Shown: positions 16,892 through 26,691, counted from the stretch's first letter. The stretch is 64,000 nucleotides of DNA from Bordetella sp. FB-8 (GCF_000382185.1 NZ_KB907784.1:3685133-3749132); one strand, 5' to 3'. A program made the numbers and translations. Notes: generated by a model not told the origin, from the sequence alone.

Positions 16892-17695
16892 ATGACAACG
16901 CCCAACTCCTCTCTGCCGGTCAGTGTCGTAACGGGCGCCGCGCGCGGCATCGGACTTGCCACCGTTCGTTGGTTCCTGGCTCACGGCCATCGGGTGGCCA
17001 TGCTCGACATCGATGCCGAGGAACTCGCAAAGGCCGCACTCGAATATCAAGATGACAAGCGCGTACTCGCGCTGCCCTGCGACGTGTCCAACCCCGAGCA
17101 AGTGCAGTCGACTATGGCGCGGATCGAGGCGCACTTTGGCCGCATCGACGCCCTGGTGAACAATGCCGGCGTTGCGGTGTTCAAGCCTTTGGGCGAGACC
17201 TCGTTCGAGGAGTGGCGCTACGTGATGGCGACAAACCTGGACGGCGCCTTCCTTTGCGCGCAAGCCTGCGTACCGGCGATGTTGAAGAACGGCGGCGGGT
17301 CGATCGTCAATATCGCGTCGATCTCGGGATTGCGCGCCAGCACCTTGCGCGTCGCCTACGGCACCAGCAAGGCCGCGCTCATCCACCTTACCCGCCAGCA
17401 GGCGGTCGAATTCGGAACCATGGGAATCCGGGTCAACGCCATCGCGCCGGGTCCCGTCGAAACCGAGATGGCCAAGCAGGTCCATTCGCCGGCAATCCGG
17501 GCCGACTATCACGACAGCATTCCGCTTGGCCGCTATGGCACCATGGAAGAAATTGCCTCGGCAATCGGCTATTTATGCGCATCGGATGCCAGCTATGTGA
17601 ATGGCCAGGTGCTCGCCGTCGACGGCGGATTCGATGCGGCGGGCGTCGGGTTGCCGACTCTGCGCCGTGAAGCCGGTAAAGGCCAGCTGCCTTGA
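16892..17695 (+). CDS. Short-chain dehydrogenase/reductase
   Basis: 267-residue classical SDR. The NAD(P) motif TGAARGIG lies at about residues 10-17, LDID and NNAGVAV follow, and the catalytic Y-x3-K is YGTSK near residue 155 with an upstream serine in NIASISG. The acidic residue after the second strand (MLDID) suggests NAD preference. It is controlled by the divergent LysR gene. The substrate is not predictable. Confidence 0.92.
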   Translation: MTTPNSSLPVSVVTGAARGIGLATVRWFLAHGHRVAMLDIDAEELAKAALEYQDDKRVLALPCDVSNPEQVQSTMARIEAHFGRIDALVNNAGVAVFKPLGETSFEEWRYVMATNLDGAFLCAQACVPAMLKNGGGSIVNIASISGLRASTLRVAYGTSKAALIHLTRQQAVEFGTMGIRVNAIAPGPVETEMAKQVHSPAIRADYHDSIPLGRYGTMEEIASAIGYLCASDASYVNGQVLAVDGGFDAAGVGLPTLRREAGKGQLP

Positions 17696-17736
17696 AGTCT
17701 TACTTAGGCCACTGAACAGTCATGCAACGGGCCTGA

Positions 17737-18327
17737 TCAGCCCGTCTCAACCTCCCACTGCCCGCGCCCGCGGGTGATGTTGGCCACGGCCTGCTCCAGT
17801 TCGGCCAGTTGCGTGCGCGGCACCTCCAGCGCGAGCGCCGCGCCGTGCTCGTCGAAATGCTCTTCGAGCACCGTCACGCCCATGCCCGCCAGGCGGGCAT
17901 GCAGCAGGGCCAGCTCGGCAAAGTCGCAGCGGCAATGCGCCACGGCGGTGTCGATCAACTCCACCCGCTGGCCCAGCCGCAGGCAGTTGGCCGCGCAGCC
18001 GCCGTAGGCGCGCACCAGGCCACCCGCCCCCAGCTTGATGCCGCCGTACCAGCGCACCACCAGCACGGCCACGCGATCGAACCCCTGGCCGTCGATGGCG
18101 CGCAAAATGGGCTGCCCTGCCGTGCCGCCCGGCTCGCCGTCGTCGTTGAAGCGGTATGCGTTGCCGATGCGATAAGCCCAGCAATTGTGCGTGGCGGCCG
18201 GGTCCCCGTGGCGCGCGAACAGGGCCATGGCCTCGGCCACCAATGACACCGGCCCGGCATAGGCGAGGAAGCGGCTTTTCTTGATGTCTTCCTCGTGGGT
18301 GCAAAGCGCGGCCAGCGTATGCGTCAT
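17737..18327 (-). CDS. yigZ: IMPACT-family protein YigZ
   Basis: 196 residues, the normal length of YigZ. The UPF0029/Impact N-terminal domain shows KKSRFLAYAGPV, ATHNCWAYRIG, NDDGEPGGTAGQPI and VVRWYGGIKLGAGGLVRAYG, all signatures of the family, with a short C-terminal alpha-beta domain. YigZ/IMPACT proteins are conserved and linked to translation control. The start ATG 18327 overlaps the stop of the upstream LysR gene (ATGA), so both are read from one transcript, although no functional link is obvious. Confidence 0.93.
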   Translation of the reverse strand: MTHTLAALCTHEEDIKKSRFLAYAGPVSLVAEAMALFARHGDPAATHNCWAYRIGNAYRFNDDGEPGGTAGQPILRAIDGQGFDRVAVLVVRWYGGIKLGAGGLVRAYGGCAANCLRLGQRVELIDTAVAHCRCDFAELALLHARLAGMGVTVLEEHFDEHGAALALEVPRTQLAELEQAVANITRGRGQWEVETG

Positions 18328-19289
18328 GGCTGCCCCGCCACCTGGTGCAGGATGTCGATGAATTCGCGCATCGAGCGGGACGGCACTTCGCCCTTGCGCG
18401 TGATCACGCCGTAATCGGGCATGGTGTCGCGAATGGGAACCGGGATGCGGCCCAGCAGTGCTTTGTCCACATATTTTTCGACGATGGCCTGCGGCTGCAT
18501 CGACAGCATGGGCGTGGCCTGCAGCAGCTCGAAGGCCGAAAAAAAAGACGGCGTCTCGACCGTTCCCGCGGGCACCACCAGGCCGGCCGATGCGAAAGTC
18601 TCCTCGAACAACTGGCGCAGCGCCGTGGCGGGCGGATACAGAATCCAGGGCCAGTCCACCAGCGCGCCCAGATCCGGGCCCGCCCGATCGGACAGCAGCG
18701 GGTGATGCGCGCCGGCGACGATCCAGACCGTCTCGCCCGCGAGCGTTTCGTAGTCGTAGAGCGACTGATGCCGCGTCTGGGTGAAGCGCCCCAGCATGAT
18801 GTCGAGTTTTTTCTCTTCCAGCCAGACGATGAGCTGGTCGCTGCTCTGCTCGAGCACCTTCACCACCAGCAAGGGCCGCAGGCGGTGGATCTCCTGGATC
18901 GCCTCGGTCATCAGCCGCGCCGCCGAGCCGGAGATCGCCCCGACCGTCACATGCCCATGACCGCCGCGCTTGAGCGTCTCGAACTCGCTCACGAAGCGGC
19001 TGCCCTCGGCCATCGTGGCGCGCGCATAGCGCAGCACGAACAGTCCCAGATCGGACGGCCGCATGTCGCGCGGCAGCCGCTCGAACAGGCGCGCGCCAAA
19101 GATCGCCTCGATGTCCGCCAGGGTCTTGGTGGCCGCCGGCTGGGTGACGTGCATTTGCTCGGCGGTGATGCGCAAGTTGCGCACGCGGCCCAGGATGTCC
19201 AGAAACTGCAGGTGCCGAAAGCGCAGGGACGCGCACACCTGATCCCAGGACAAAGCGGTGTTTTTTTCGATCATGGCTGCGTGACTCAT
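18324..19289 (-). CDS. LysR-family transcriptional regulator (GbpR/sugar-acid type)
   Basis: 321 residues with the HTH FLDILGRVRNLRITAEQMHVTQPAATKTLADIE. The recognition helix 'VTQPAATKTL' is characteristic of the GbpR/GalR-like LysR subgroup that controls sugar and sugar-acid genes. It is divergent from the FAA-hydrolase/MFS/dehydratase operon, so control of that operon is the natural inference. Its 3' end overlaps yigZ. Confidence 0.92.
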   Translation of the reverse strand: MSHAAMIEKNTALSWDQVCASLRFRHLQFLDILGRVRNLRITAEQMHVTQPAATKTLADIEAIFGARLFERLPRDMRPSDLGLFVLRYARATMAEGSRFVSEFETLKRGGHGHVTVGAISGSAARLMTEAIQEIHRLRPLLVVKVLEQSSDQLIVWLEEKKLDIMLGRFTQTRHQSLYDYETLAGETVWIVAGAHHPLLSDRAGPDLGALVDWPWILYPPATALRQLFEETFASAGLVVPAGTVETPSFFSAFELLQATPMLSMQPQAIVEKYVDKALLGRIPVPIRDTMPDYGVITRKGEVPSRSMREFIDILHQVAGQP

Positions 19290-19311
19290 AACAAATTGGA
19301 ATGGAATTTAG

Positions 19312-19321
19312 CAAATATTTG
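19312..19321. promoter_or_regulatory. Possible LysR operator of the sugar-acid operon
   Basis: The palindrome CAAATATTTG, with a further half-like CAAATATC at about 19362, lies in the AT-rich gap between the divergent LysR and AraD1-like genes. Confidence 0.4.
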
Positions 19322-19389
19322 ATTGGATTTTGATGAGTACCACTCCTACAGTGCGGCAAATATCAAACACAACAAGCTGGAGACAAACA

Positions 19390-20592
19390 ATGGCAGGTTC
19401 CTTGCCCTTGGCCGCCGCGCAAACGCTGCCCGCCGATCTGTACGCGGGAACGCTGGTAGGCCGCGCCTGGGTACCCGAGCAGTCTGGCAGGCCGGCAGGC
19501 CCGGCCGTGGTGGCCCTACGCGACGACGGCGTCTACGACATCAGCGCCGCCGCCCCGACGATGACCGCCCTGCTGGAATCCCTCGATCCGGTCGCGCGCG
19601 CGCGGCAGACGCCCGGCCGGCGCATCGGCGCATTGGACGATCTGCTGGCCAACAGCGCCGCCGGCCCGCTCGACCGCAGCCGCCCCTGGCTGCTCGCACC
19701 CTGCGATCTGCAGGTCATCAAGGCGGCCGGCGTGACCTTCGCCACCAGCATGATCGAGCGCGTCATTGAAGAACGCGCCAAGGGCGACCCCGCAGGGGCA
19801 GCCCGGATTCGCGAACACATCCTGGGCAACATCGGCAACCTGGCCGATATCAAGCCCGGCACCGAACAGGCCGCCGAACTCAAGAACCTGCTGATCCGGC
19901 AGGATCTCTGGTCGCAATACTTGGAAGTGGGCATCGGCCCCGATGCCGAGATCTTCACCAAGGCGCCGGTGCTGTCGGCGCTGGGCACCGGCGCCGACAT
20001 CGGCCTGCACCCCGGATCCGACTGGAACAACCCCGAGCCCGAGGTCGTGCTGTCGGTCAATAGCCGCGGTCAGGTGCGGGGCGCGATGCTGGGCAACGAC
20101 GTCAATCTGCGCGATTTCGAGGGCCGCAGCGCCCTGCTGCTGAGCAAGGCCAAGGACAACAACGGTTCGTGCGCGCTCGGCCCCTTCCTGCGCCTGTTCG
20201 ACCAGACCTTCGGCCTGGACGATGTACGCAAGGAAATCGTGCGCCTGCGCGTGGAAGGCGAGGAGGGTTTCGTGCTCGAAGGCACCAGCTCGATGGACCA
20301 GATCACGCGCGACCCCCTGGACCTGGTCGGGCAGACCCTGAACGCAAGCCATCAATATCCCGATGGCTTCGTACTCTTTCTGGGCACCCTGTTCGCGCCG
20401 ATCCAGGATCGCGGCGCGCCCGGCGCCGGCTTCACCCACAAAGAAGGGGATCTGGTGCGCATATCCAGCCTCAGGCTGGGCACGCTCAGCAATCGCGTCA
20501 GCCGCAGCGACCGGATCCCGCCCTGGTCGTTCGGCCTGAGCGCCCTCATGGCCAACCTGGCCGAGCGCGGACTGTTGTTTTCACCCGCATAA
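19390..20592 (+). CDS. Fumarylacetoacetate-hydrolase-family protein, AraD1/GguC-like
   Basis: 400 residues. The FAH-fold metal site is seen in DAEIFTKAPVLS (E ligand), WNNPEPEVVL and GNDVNLRDFEG; KDNNGSCALGPF is a hallmark of the AraD1/GguC group. Members of this group dehydrate 2-keto-3-deoxy sugar acids or act on sugar lactones. ATG 19390 was preferred because GGAGACAA precedes it. It is the first gene of an operon with a sugar-acid MFS carrier and an IlvD/Edd dehydratase, which would supply its 2-keto-3-deoxy substrate. Confidence 0.87.
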   Translation: MAGSLPLAAAQTLPADLYAGTLVGRAWVPEQSGRPAGPAVVALRDDGVYDISAAAPTMTALLESLDPVARARQTPGRRIGALDDLLANSAAGPLDRSRPWLLAPCDLQVIKAAGVTFATSMIERVIEERAKGDPAGAARIREHILGNIGNLADIKPGTEQAAELKNLLIRQDLWSQYLEVGIGPDAEIFTKAPVLSALGTGADIGLHPGSDWNNPEPEVVLSVNSRGQVRGAMLGNDVNLRDFEGRSALLLSKAKDNNGSCALGPFLRLFDQTFGLDDVRKEIVRLRVEGEEGFVLEGTSSMDQITRDPLDLVGQTLNASHQYPDGFVLFLGTLFAPIQDRGAPGAGFTHKEGDLVRISSLRLGTLSNRVSRSDRIPPWSFGLSALMANLAERGLLFSPA

Positions 20593-20612
20593 CAAAGCAA
20601 AGGAGACAAAGC

Positions 20613-21884
20613 ATGACGAATACGACAGCCGGCACGGTTCCGGCCGGGCGCTGGTGGCGCATCATCCCGCCCGCCATCCTGGTCTATATCTTTTCCTTCA
20701 TGGACCGCACCAACATCGGCTTTGCCATGGCCGGCGGCATGAACGAAGCGCTGCACATCACGCCCTGGCTTTCCGGGCTGGCGGCGGGCATCTTTTTCAT
20801 CGGCTATGTGCTGCTGCAAGTGCCGGGCGGCCATCTGGCCGAGCATCGCAGCGCCAAGAACTTCATCGGCCTGTCGATCCTGGCCTGGGGCGGCCTGTCC
20901 ATTCTGTGCGGATTCGTGCAGGACTCCACCCAGCTGATCGCGGTGCGCTTTCTGATCGGCGTGGCCGAAGGCGGCGTCTGGCCGGCCATCTTCGTCATCC
21001 TGACCCACTGGTTCCCGAACGAAGAGCGCGGGCGCGCCAATTCGTACTTCATCATGAACATCGCCATCGCGTCCATCATCACCGGACCGTTGTCGGGCTG
21101 GATCATCAGCCAGTGGGGCTGGCGCTCCGTATTCATCGCCGAAGGCATTTTGTCGCTGCTGCTCATCCTGGTCTGGTATCCCTTGATCAGCGATACGCCC
21201 GACCGGGCCAAATGGATTTCGCGCGAGGAGCGCGACTACCTGAACGCCAGGCTCGCCGACGAGCAGCGCCAGTTGCAGGCTCAGGGCAGCAAGCCCTCGT
21301 ACGGCGTGATGCTGCGCGACGGCAACCTCTGGAAGCTGGTCCTGGTGTACTTCTGCTACCAGACCGGCATCTACGGTTTTTCGCTGTGGCTGCCCACGCT
21401 GCTGCAGAACCTGACCAAGTCCGGCATGACCGAAGTCGGCCTGCTGTCGATGTTTCCCTACATCGCCATGCTCGCGGGCCTGTACTACTTCGGCCGGCGC
21501 TCGGACACCAGCGGCAACCGGCGCCGCTACGTGGCCCAGCCCATCATCGGGTTCGCCGTCTGCTTCCTGCTCTCCACGCTGCTCAAGGAAAACGTCTGGG
21601 TCTCGTTCGCCCTGCTGGTGGCCTGCGGCGTCTTCATGCAGTCGGCCTCGCCGATCTTCTGGACCATGCCGCCCATCCTGTTCCCCGCGGAAGTGGCCGG
21701 CGGCGCGCGCGGCCTGATCAATGCCCTGGGCAATCTGGGCGGATTCCTCGGCCCCTTCGCGGTAGGCTGGCTGCACTCGGCCTTCAACAGCTATGCGGCC
21801 GGCATCTACTTCCTGGTGGCCATGCTGCTGATCGGCTTTCTGCTGACCTTGAGCTTGCCGAAAAAGACCGCGGGCCCGGCCTGA
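20613..21884 (+). CDS. MFS transporter, probable sugar-acid importer (ACS family)
   Basis: 423-residue major facilitator with about 12 hydrophobic segments. The start IFSFMDRTNIGFA, then FFIGYVLLQVPGG and RFLIGVAEGGVWPA are signatures of the anion:cation symporter family (phthalate, tartrate, glucarate-type carriers). ATG 20613 follows AAGGAGACAAAGC. It lies between the AraD1-like hydrolase and the dehydratase, fitting import of the aldonic/aldaric acid that the pathway degrades. Confidence 0.92.
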   Translation: MTNTTAGTVPAGRWWRIIPPAILVYIFSFMDRTNIGFAMAGGMNEALHITPWLSGLAAGIFFIGYVLLQVPGGHLAEHRSAKNFIGLSILAWGGLSILCGFVQDSTQLIAVRFLIGVAEGGVWPAIFVILTHWFPNEERGRANSYFIMNIAIASIITGPLSGWIISQWGWRSVFIAEGILSLLLILVWYPLISDTPDRAKWISREERDYLNARLADEQRQLQAQGSKPSYGVMLRDGNLWKLVLVYFCYQTGIYGFSLWLPTLLQNLTKSGMTEVGLLSMFPYIAMLAGLYYFGRRSDTSGNRRRYVAQPIIGFAVCFLLSTLLKENVWVSFALLVACGVFMQSASPIFWTMPPILFPAEVAGGARGLINALGNLGGFLGPFAVGWLHSAFNSYAAGIYFLVAMLLIGFLLTLSLPKKTAGPA

Positions 21885-21915
21885 TCCGGCCCGTTCGAAT
21901 CCGAGGGCGACACGA

Positions 21916-23697
21916 ATGTCCAGACAACCCAAGAAACCCTTCCGCTCGCGCGAGTGGTTCGCCGCGCCGCACCGCTCCGACATGGCCGCGCTGTATCTCG
22001 AGCGCTTCATGAACTATGGGCTGACGCCTGACGAGCTGCGTTCGGGCCGCCCCATCGTCGGCATCGCGCAGACCGGCAGCGACCTGTCGCCCTGCAACCG
22101 CATCCACCTGGAGCTGGCCCAGCGCACGCGCGACGGCATACGCGACGCGGGCGGCGTCCCGATCGAGTTTCCCGTCCACCCCATCTTCGAGAACTGCCGC
22201 CGCCCCACGGCCGCGCTGGACCGCAACCTGGCCTATCTGGGCCTGGTGGAAGTGCTTTACGGCTACCCCATCGACGCGGTGGTGCTCACCACCGGCTGCG
22301 ACAAGACCACGCCGGCCTGCGTCATGGCGGCCAGCGCCGTCGACATACCCGCCATCGTCCTGTCGGGCGGCCCCATGCTCGACGGCTGGCATGACGGCGA
22401 GTTGGCCGGTTCAGGCACGGTGATCTGGAAGAACCGGCGCAAGCTGGCCGCCGGGGAAATCGACGAGGACGAGTTCCTGCGGCGCGCCTGCGACAGCGCC
22501 CCGTCCGCGGGCCACTGCAACACCATGGGCACGGCCTCGACCATGAACGCCGTGGCCGAGGCGCTGGGCCTGTCGCTGACCGGCTGCGCCGCCATTCCCG
22601 CCCCGTATCGCGAACGCGGGCAGATGGCCTATGAGACGGGTCGGCGCATCGTCGAGATGGCCTACGAAGACCTGCGCCCGTCGCAGATCCTCACGCGCGA
22701 GAGTTTTCTCAACGCGCTGTCGGTGGTCACCTGCGCGGGCGGCTCAAGCAACGCGCAGGTGCACATCATGGCCATGGCCCGGCATGCCGGCGTCGAGCTC
22801 GTTGCGGGCGACTGGAGCGGCCACGCCTACGACCTGCCGCTGCTGGTCAATATGCAGCCGGCCGGCAAGTACCTGGGCGAGCGATTCTTCCGCGCCGGCG
22901 GCGTACCCGCGGTGATGTGGGAGCTGCACAACGCAGGCAAGCTGCACGGCGAGTGCATGAGCGTCACCGGCAACACGCTCGCCGAGAACCTGCAAGGACG
23001 CGAGTCCCGCGACCGAGAAGTCATCTGGCCCTACGCCGAACCGATGATGGAAAAGGCCGGCTTCCTGGGGTTGAGCGGCAATCTCTTTGACTTCGGCATC
23101 ATGAAGACTTCGGTGATTTCCGAGAACTTTCGCAAGCAGTACCTGAGCCATCCCGGCCAGGAGGGCGTATTCGAGGTGCGCGCCGTGGTGTTCGACGGCT
23201 CGGACGATTATCACGAGCGCATCAACGACCCGGCGCTGGACATCGACGAATCCTGCATCCTGGTCATGCGCGGGGCGGGTCCGCTGGGCTGGCCCGGCTC
23301 GGCCGAGGTGGTCAACATGCAGCCGCCCGACGCCCTGATACAGCGCGGCGTCATGACCCTGCCCACCCTGGGCGACGGCCGCCAGTCGGGCACCTCCGAC
23401 AGCCCATCGATCCTGAACGTGTCGCCCGAGAGCGCCGCGGGCGGCGGCCTGTCCTGGCTGCAGACCGGCGACATCATCCGCATCGATCTGAACGCGGGGT
23501 CGTGCAATGCGCTGGTCAGCGAAGCGGAAATCGCGCGGCGCAAGCGCACGCAGCCGGCCCCGCCCATTCCCGAGAGCCATTCGCCGTGGGAAGAGCTGTT
23601 CCGCGAAAAGACCGGACAGCTGTCCGAGGGCGCCACGCTGGAATTCGCGCTGAAGTACCGTGGGATTGCGCGCAAGACGCCGCGGCATAACCATTGA
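21916..23697 (+). CDS. IlvD/Edd-family sugar-acid dehydratase
   Basis: 593 residues, longer than IlvD core and fitting the pentonate (arabinonate/xylonate) dehydratase branch. Fe-S cluster cysteines appear in TGSDLSPCNRI, TTGCDKTTPAC and SAGHCNTMGTAS. The reaction is loss of water from an aldonic acid to the 2-keto-3-deoxy acid. Together with the AraD1-like enzyme and MFS carrier it forms a three-gene catabolic operon. It is unlikely to be the biosynthetic dihydroxyacid dehydratase because of its context. Confidence 0.92.
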   Translation: MSRQPKKPFRSREWFAAPHRSDMAALYLERFMNYGLTPDELRSGRPIVGIAQTGSDLSPCNRIHLELAQRTRDGIRDAGGVPIEFPVHPIFENCRRPTAALDRNLAYLGLVEVLYGYPIDAVVLTTGCDKTTPACVMAASAVDIPAIVLSGGPMLDGWHDGELAGSGTVIWKNRRKLAAGEIDEDEFLRRACDSAPSAGHCNTMGTASTMNAVAEALGLSLTGCAAIPAPYRERGQMAYETGRRIVEMAYEDLRPSQILTRESFLNALSVVTCAGGSSNAQVHIMAMARHAGVELVAGDWSGHAYDLPLLVNMQPAGKYLGERFFRAGGVPAVMWELHNAGKLHGECMSVTGNTLAENLQGRESRDREVIWPYAEPMMEKAGFLGLSGNLFDFGIMKTSVISENFRKQYLSHPGQEGVFEVRAVVFDGSDDYHERINDPALDIDESCILVMRGAGPLGWPGSAEVVNMQPPDALIQRGVMTLPTLGDGRQSGTSDSPSILNVSPESAAGGGLSWLQTGDIIRIDLNAGSCNALVSEAEIARRKRTQPAPPIPESHSPWEELFREKTGQLSEGATLEFALKYRGIARKTPRHNH

Positions 23698-23868
23698 GCG
23701 TCTTTTGATTGGACGGCTGCGGGTTCTCGATCCGCCTGCGAGGTATCGGACCGCGCCCCGCAGGCTCCCGGTGCGGCAAGCTCGGGCGCCTGTGAAACTC
23801 AATCCTGCTGAGGCCTCATCCGTAGCGATCCCGCACGCGCTGCAACCGCGGCGGCTACCGGCCGGCGT

Positions 23869-25074
23869 TCAGGCGGGACGCGCGGACGGCAGGCCGCGCC
23901 GCATCGCCTCCACCAGCACGACCGCGACCAGGCAGCCGCACGCTGCCACCAGGTAGATCGCGGCGTAGCCGTGGTTCGTGGAGATGTAGCCCGCCAGGGG
24001 TCCGGCCACCGCCAGCGCCACGTCGAAGAAAACCGAGAACACGCCGATGGCCGCGCCGCGGCTGCCGGGCGAGACGCGAGTCACGACCTCCACGCCCAGC
24101 GACGGGAACACCAGCGAGAAACCCATGCCGGTGAGCGCGGCGCCGGCCAGCGCCAACTCGGGATTGGGCGCCAGCCAGAGCAAGGCCAAGCCCAGCGCCT
24201 CGACCAGCAGCGAACCGGCCGCGACCTTGAAGCCGCCAAAGCGCGGTATCCAGTTGCCCGAGATCAGGCGCACCAGGATCAGCGCACAGCCGAACACGGT
24301 GAGCGCCGAGGCGGCACCCTCCCAATGATGGCTGGCGTAGTACAGGGTGACGAAGATCGTCAGCATGCCCATCCCCAGGGTGCCCAGGCACAGGCCGCCG
24401 CCGAAGGGCAGCACACGCGCCACGACGCTGCGGTAGGCCATGCGCGCGCCGTGCTGCATGGGCGGGGCCGGACGCGACCAGGAGATCGCCAGGCTGAGCA
24501 GCCCCAGCACCAGCACCGCGGCGCCGATGGCGCCGAAGCTCAAATCCCCTGCCACGAGCACGCCCAGGGGCGCGCCCAGCGCCAGGCCGCCGTAGGTGGC
24601 CACGCCGTTCCAGGAAATGACGCGGGCCGTATGCGCATTGCCCACCTGCAGCAGGCCCCAGGTGATGCCCGAGTTGGAAACCTGGCTTTCGCACAGGCCC
24701 AGCATGCAGCGCGACACCAGCAGCGCGCCCAGGCTGAATGCCGGGCTGCGCTCGAAGGCATAGGCCATCAGCAGCAGCACGCCGCTGGCCGCACCGACGA
24801 CCTGACCGCGCATCACCGAGCGCTTGGGGCCGATGGTGTCGGACAGTTTGCCGGCCGGCGCGCGCGTGATCAGCGTGGCGATGGACTGCATGCTCACCGC
24901 CAGGCCGGTCATCACCGGTCCGTAGCCCAGCACGTCGTGCACATAGCCCGGCAGAACCGCCAGCTGCAGGCCGACCATCAAATAGCAGAAGAACGTGAAG
25001 AGAACGCAGGGAACGATCCGCAGCGTGACCTTGAGCACGCTCTGGGGCGATTCCGGATGCACATGGGTGCTCAT
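23869..25074 (-). CDS. MFS transporter (YhhS/YfcJ-like)
   Basis: 401-residue 12-TM major facilitator of the YhhS/YfcJ-type efflux group. Landmarks are FCYLMVGLQLAVLPGYVHDVLG at the N-terminus, the loop DTIGPKRSVMRGQ after TM3 and SRCMLGLCESQ. It ends about 170 bases from the convergent dehydratase gene, in a gap where I see no feature. Substrate unknown; relatives export small metabolites or drugs. Confidence 0.9.
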   Translation of the reverse strand: MSTHVHPESPQSVLKVTLRIVPCVLFTFFCYLMVGLQLAVLPGYVHDVLGYGPVMTGLAVSMQSIATLITRAPAGKLSDTIGPKRSVMRGQVVGAASGVLLLMAYAFERSPAFSLGALLVSRCMLGLCESQVSNSGITWGLLQVGNAHTARVISWNGVATYGGLALGAPLGVLVAGDLSFGAIGAAVLVLGLLSLAISWSRPAPPMQHGARMAYRSVVARVLPFGGGLCLGTLGMGMLTIFVTLYYASHHWEGAASALTVFGCALILVRLISGNWIPRFGGFKVAAGSLLVEALGLALLWLAPNPELALAGAALTGMGFSLVFPSLGVEVVTRVSPGSRGAAIGVFSVFFDVALAVAGPLAGYISTNHGYAAIYLVAACGCLVAVVLVEAMRRGLPSARPA

Positions 25075-25194
25075 GCCGCCGACTATCCTTGCCCGATCGC
25101 CGGGCTTACCATTGCGCCACTGCGGGCGAAGCCCAGCATTTTATCTCAAACCAAGGGTAATCCCTTATCTTATTCGATGAAGGTGGCACCGGAT

Positions 25195-25938
25195 ATGAAA
25201 CGCACTCTGTTTGGCCTGGCCCTGGCCTGCGCGCCCCTGCTCGCCCACGCCAGCTGCGAAGATAATTTCGCGAGGTGGACGCAACAGTTGCAGCCGGGCC
25301 GTGCGCTCGACCAGGACCGCGCCGCGGTCTGCAAGGCCTGGCCGGCCAACGAGGCATTGACGATCGCAGCGCTGCCCTTGACGCGGCCGGGCAATACCGA
25401 CATCCAGGGCACCGACGATCTCGAAGTGCTCGTCGCCGATACGGCCACCGGAGCGATCGTGGCGCATCGGTTCGAGAAATCGGCGCTGCAGTTCGACGCG
25501 GTGGCGATCAGGGACCTCGTCATCGACACCGCGCCCTATCAGCTCACGCCGCAACTGCGCGCCTTCGGCATCCGCGTGGACTACGACAATATGTCGCGCG
25601 CCAGCCCTTACGAGGCCAAGGCGCTGAGCCTGTATGTGATGGAAGGCGCCAGGCTGCGCAAGGTGCTCGGCGGCCTGACGGTGAAGGAGTCGGGCGGCGA
25701 ATGGGACGAGAATTGCGCCGGCACGCGGCACGAAACGGAGCGCACCCTTGCCATGGGGGCCGCGGACAAGAGCGGCTATGCGGCGCTGAGAGTGACTTCC
25801 AAGACGGATACGACCGTAAGCGCCCTGACCGCCGGCAACTGCGTCGATCACACAAAGACAGCCAAGCCGTCGATCGCGACGCTGCCATATCGGGATGGGC
25901 GTTATGAGGTGCCCAAGGATATGCGGTACAGCGACTGA
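25195..25938 (+). CDS. Secreted hypothetical protein
   Basis: 247 residues. A clear Sec signal peptide (MKRTLFGLALACAPLLAHAS, cleavage after AHA) is followed by a soluble domain with four cysteines that could form disulfides in the periplasm. ATG 25195 follows AAGGTGG at good spacing; an in-frame ATG at 25177 is possible. I recognise no domain. It starts 120 bases from the divergent MFS gene. Confidence 0.75.
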   Translation: MKRTLFGLALACAPLLAHASCEDNFARWTQQLQPGRALDQDRAAVCKAWPANEALTIAALPLTRPGNTDIQGTDDLEVLVADTATGAIVAHRFEKSALQFDAVAIRDLVIDTAPYQLTPQLRAFGIRVDYDNMSRASPYEAKALSLYVMEGARLRKVLGGLTVKESGGEWDENCAGTRHETERTLAMGAADKSGYAALRVTSKTDTTVSALTAGNCVDHTKTAKPSIATLPYRDGRYEVPKDMRYSD

Positions 25939-25986
25939 TCGGGCCCAGGGTCCCGGCCCGAGCCTGCCCGATGTCGTCCAGAGCGA

Positions 25987-26586
25987 TCAGTCCTCGTACT
26001 CAATTTCCGTGTCGCCGCAGTCCAGCACTAACGAATGAATGCGAACCTCGCACCACTCGCGAAACATCTTGAGCGTGCGATTGCGCGGCCATAACTCCGG
26101 ATCGGTGTACCAGTCCTCAAGTACACGCTCGAAGAGCGTCTTCCAGTTGCGCTGAATCCAACGCACACCCGGATGATCCAGATCATCGCTATCGTCTGTC
26201 GGAATCAGGTACGCGGAGGGTTCTTTATGTGCGTCGGCCAGCGTGACGGGGGTGTCCGACCGCGTCGGATCTGCCGCGTTGATCCACTCGACAAACACCG
26301 CCGTCGGCAAAATGATGGCCACAACGCGATTGGAAACGAACAGAGGTTCAAGTGTCATACGATCGGATTGGTCTTGTCGCAGAAGTCCGAATGCTAATGC
26401 GAGATAGCCATCCCGGTATGCGCATCGTTTGCCTCTAGAGCGGCTGGCCAGGGTTGCCCACATCGTCACTGGCTGGCCGTTCCTATAACGTTGTGCGTAA
26501 GCAAGCCATAGGAACTCAGGCGTGGGCAACTTTTCGGAAAGTCTGATCGCGACCCGGAAGAAATATTCGCTGAGCGGATCTCCCAT
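25987..26586 (-). CDS. Hypothetical protein (199 aa)
   Basis: A cytosolic 199-residue protein with a Trp-rich C-terminal half (WIQRNWKTLFERVLEDWYTDPELWP, then RTLKMFREWCEVRIHSLV and an acidic end). I have the impression of a widespread but uncharacterised family ending in 'FREWF-V-x-HS', and cannot name it. ATG 26586 was chosen because the open frame beyond it runs into the promoter region of the divergent YCII gene. The acidic tail ends EIEYED. Confidence 0.65.
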   Translation of the reverse strand: MGDPLSEYFFRVAIRLSEKLPTPEFLWLAYAQRYRNGQPVTMWATLASRSRGKRCAYRDGYLALAFGLLRQDQSDRMTLEPLFVSNRVVAIILPTAVFVEWINAADPTRSDTPVTLADAHKEPSAYLIPTDDSDDLDHPGVRWIQRNWKTLFERVLEDWYTDPELWPRNRTLKMFREWCEVRIHSLVLDCGDTEIEYED

Positions 26587-26691
26587 ACCGAAAAGCTGAC
26601 GACCAGAGCGATGCCACGCCGAAAGCCAAGGAGCCTGTCGAAATAAGCCGCCGTCGTTCGTCGTATAAGGTAACCACTTCAGGAGACTTCC

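Noticed and set aside
20352..22010. A 552-codon open frame on the minus strand
   Set aside because: It lies opposite the sugar-acid operon genes, with the same GC-driven composition and no recognisable domain.
23971..25180. Long plus-strand frame leading into the secreted protein gene
   Set aside because: It is antisense to the MFS transporter; only the part from 25195, with a signal peptide and ribosome-binding site, is credible.
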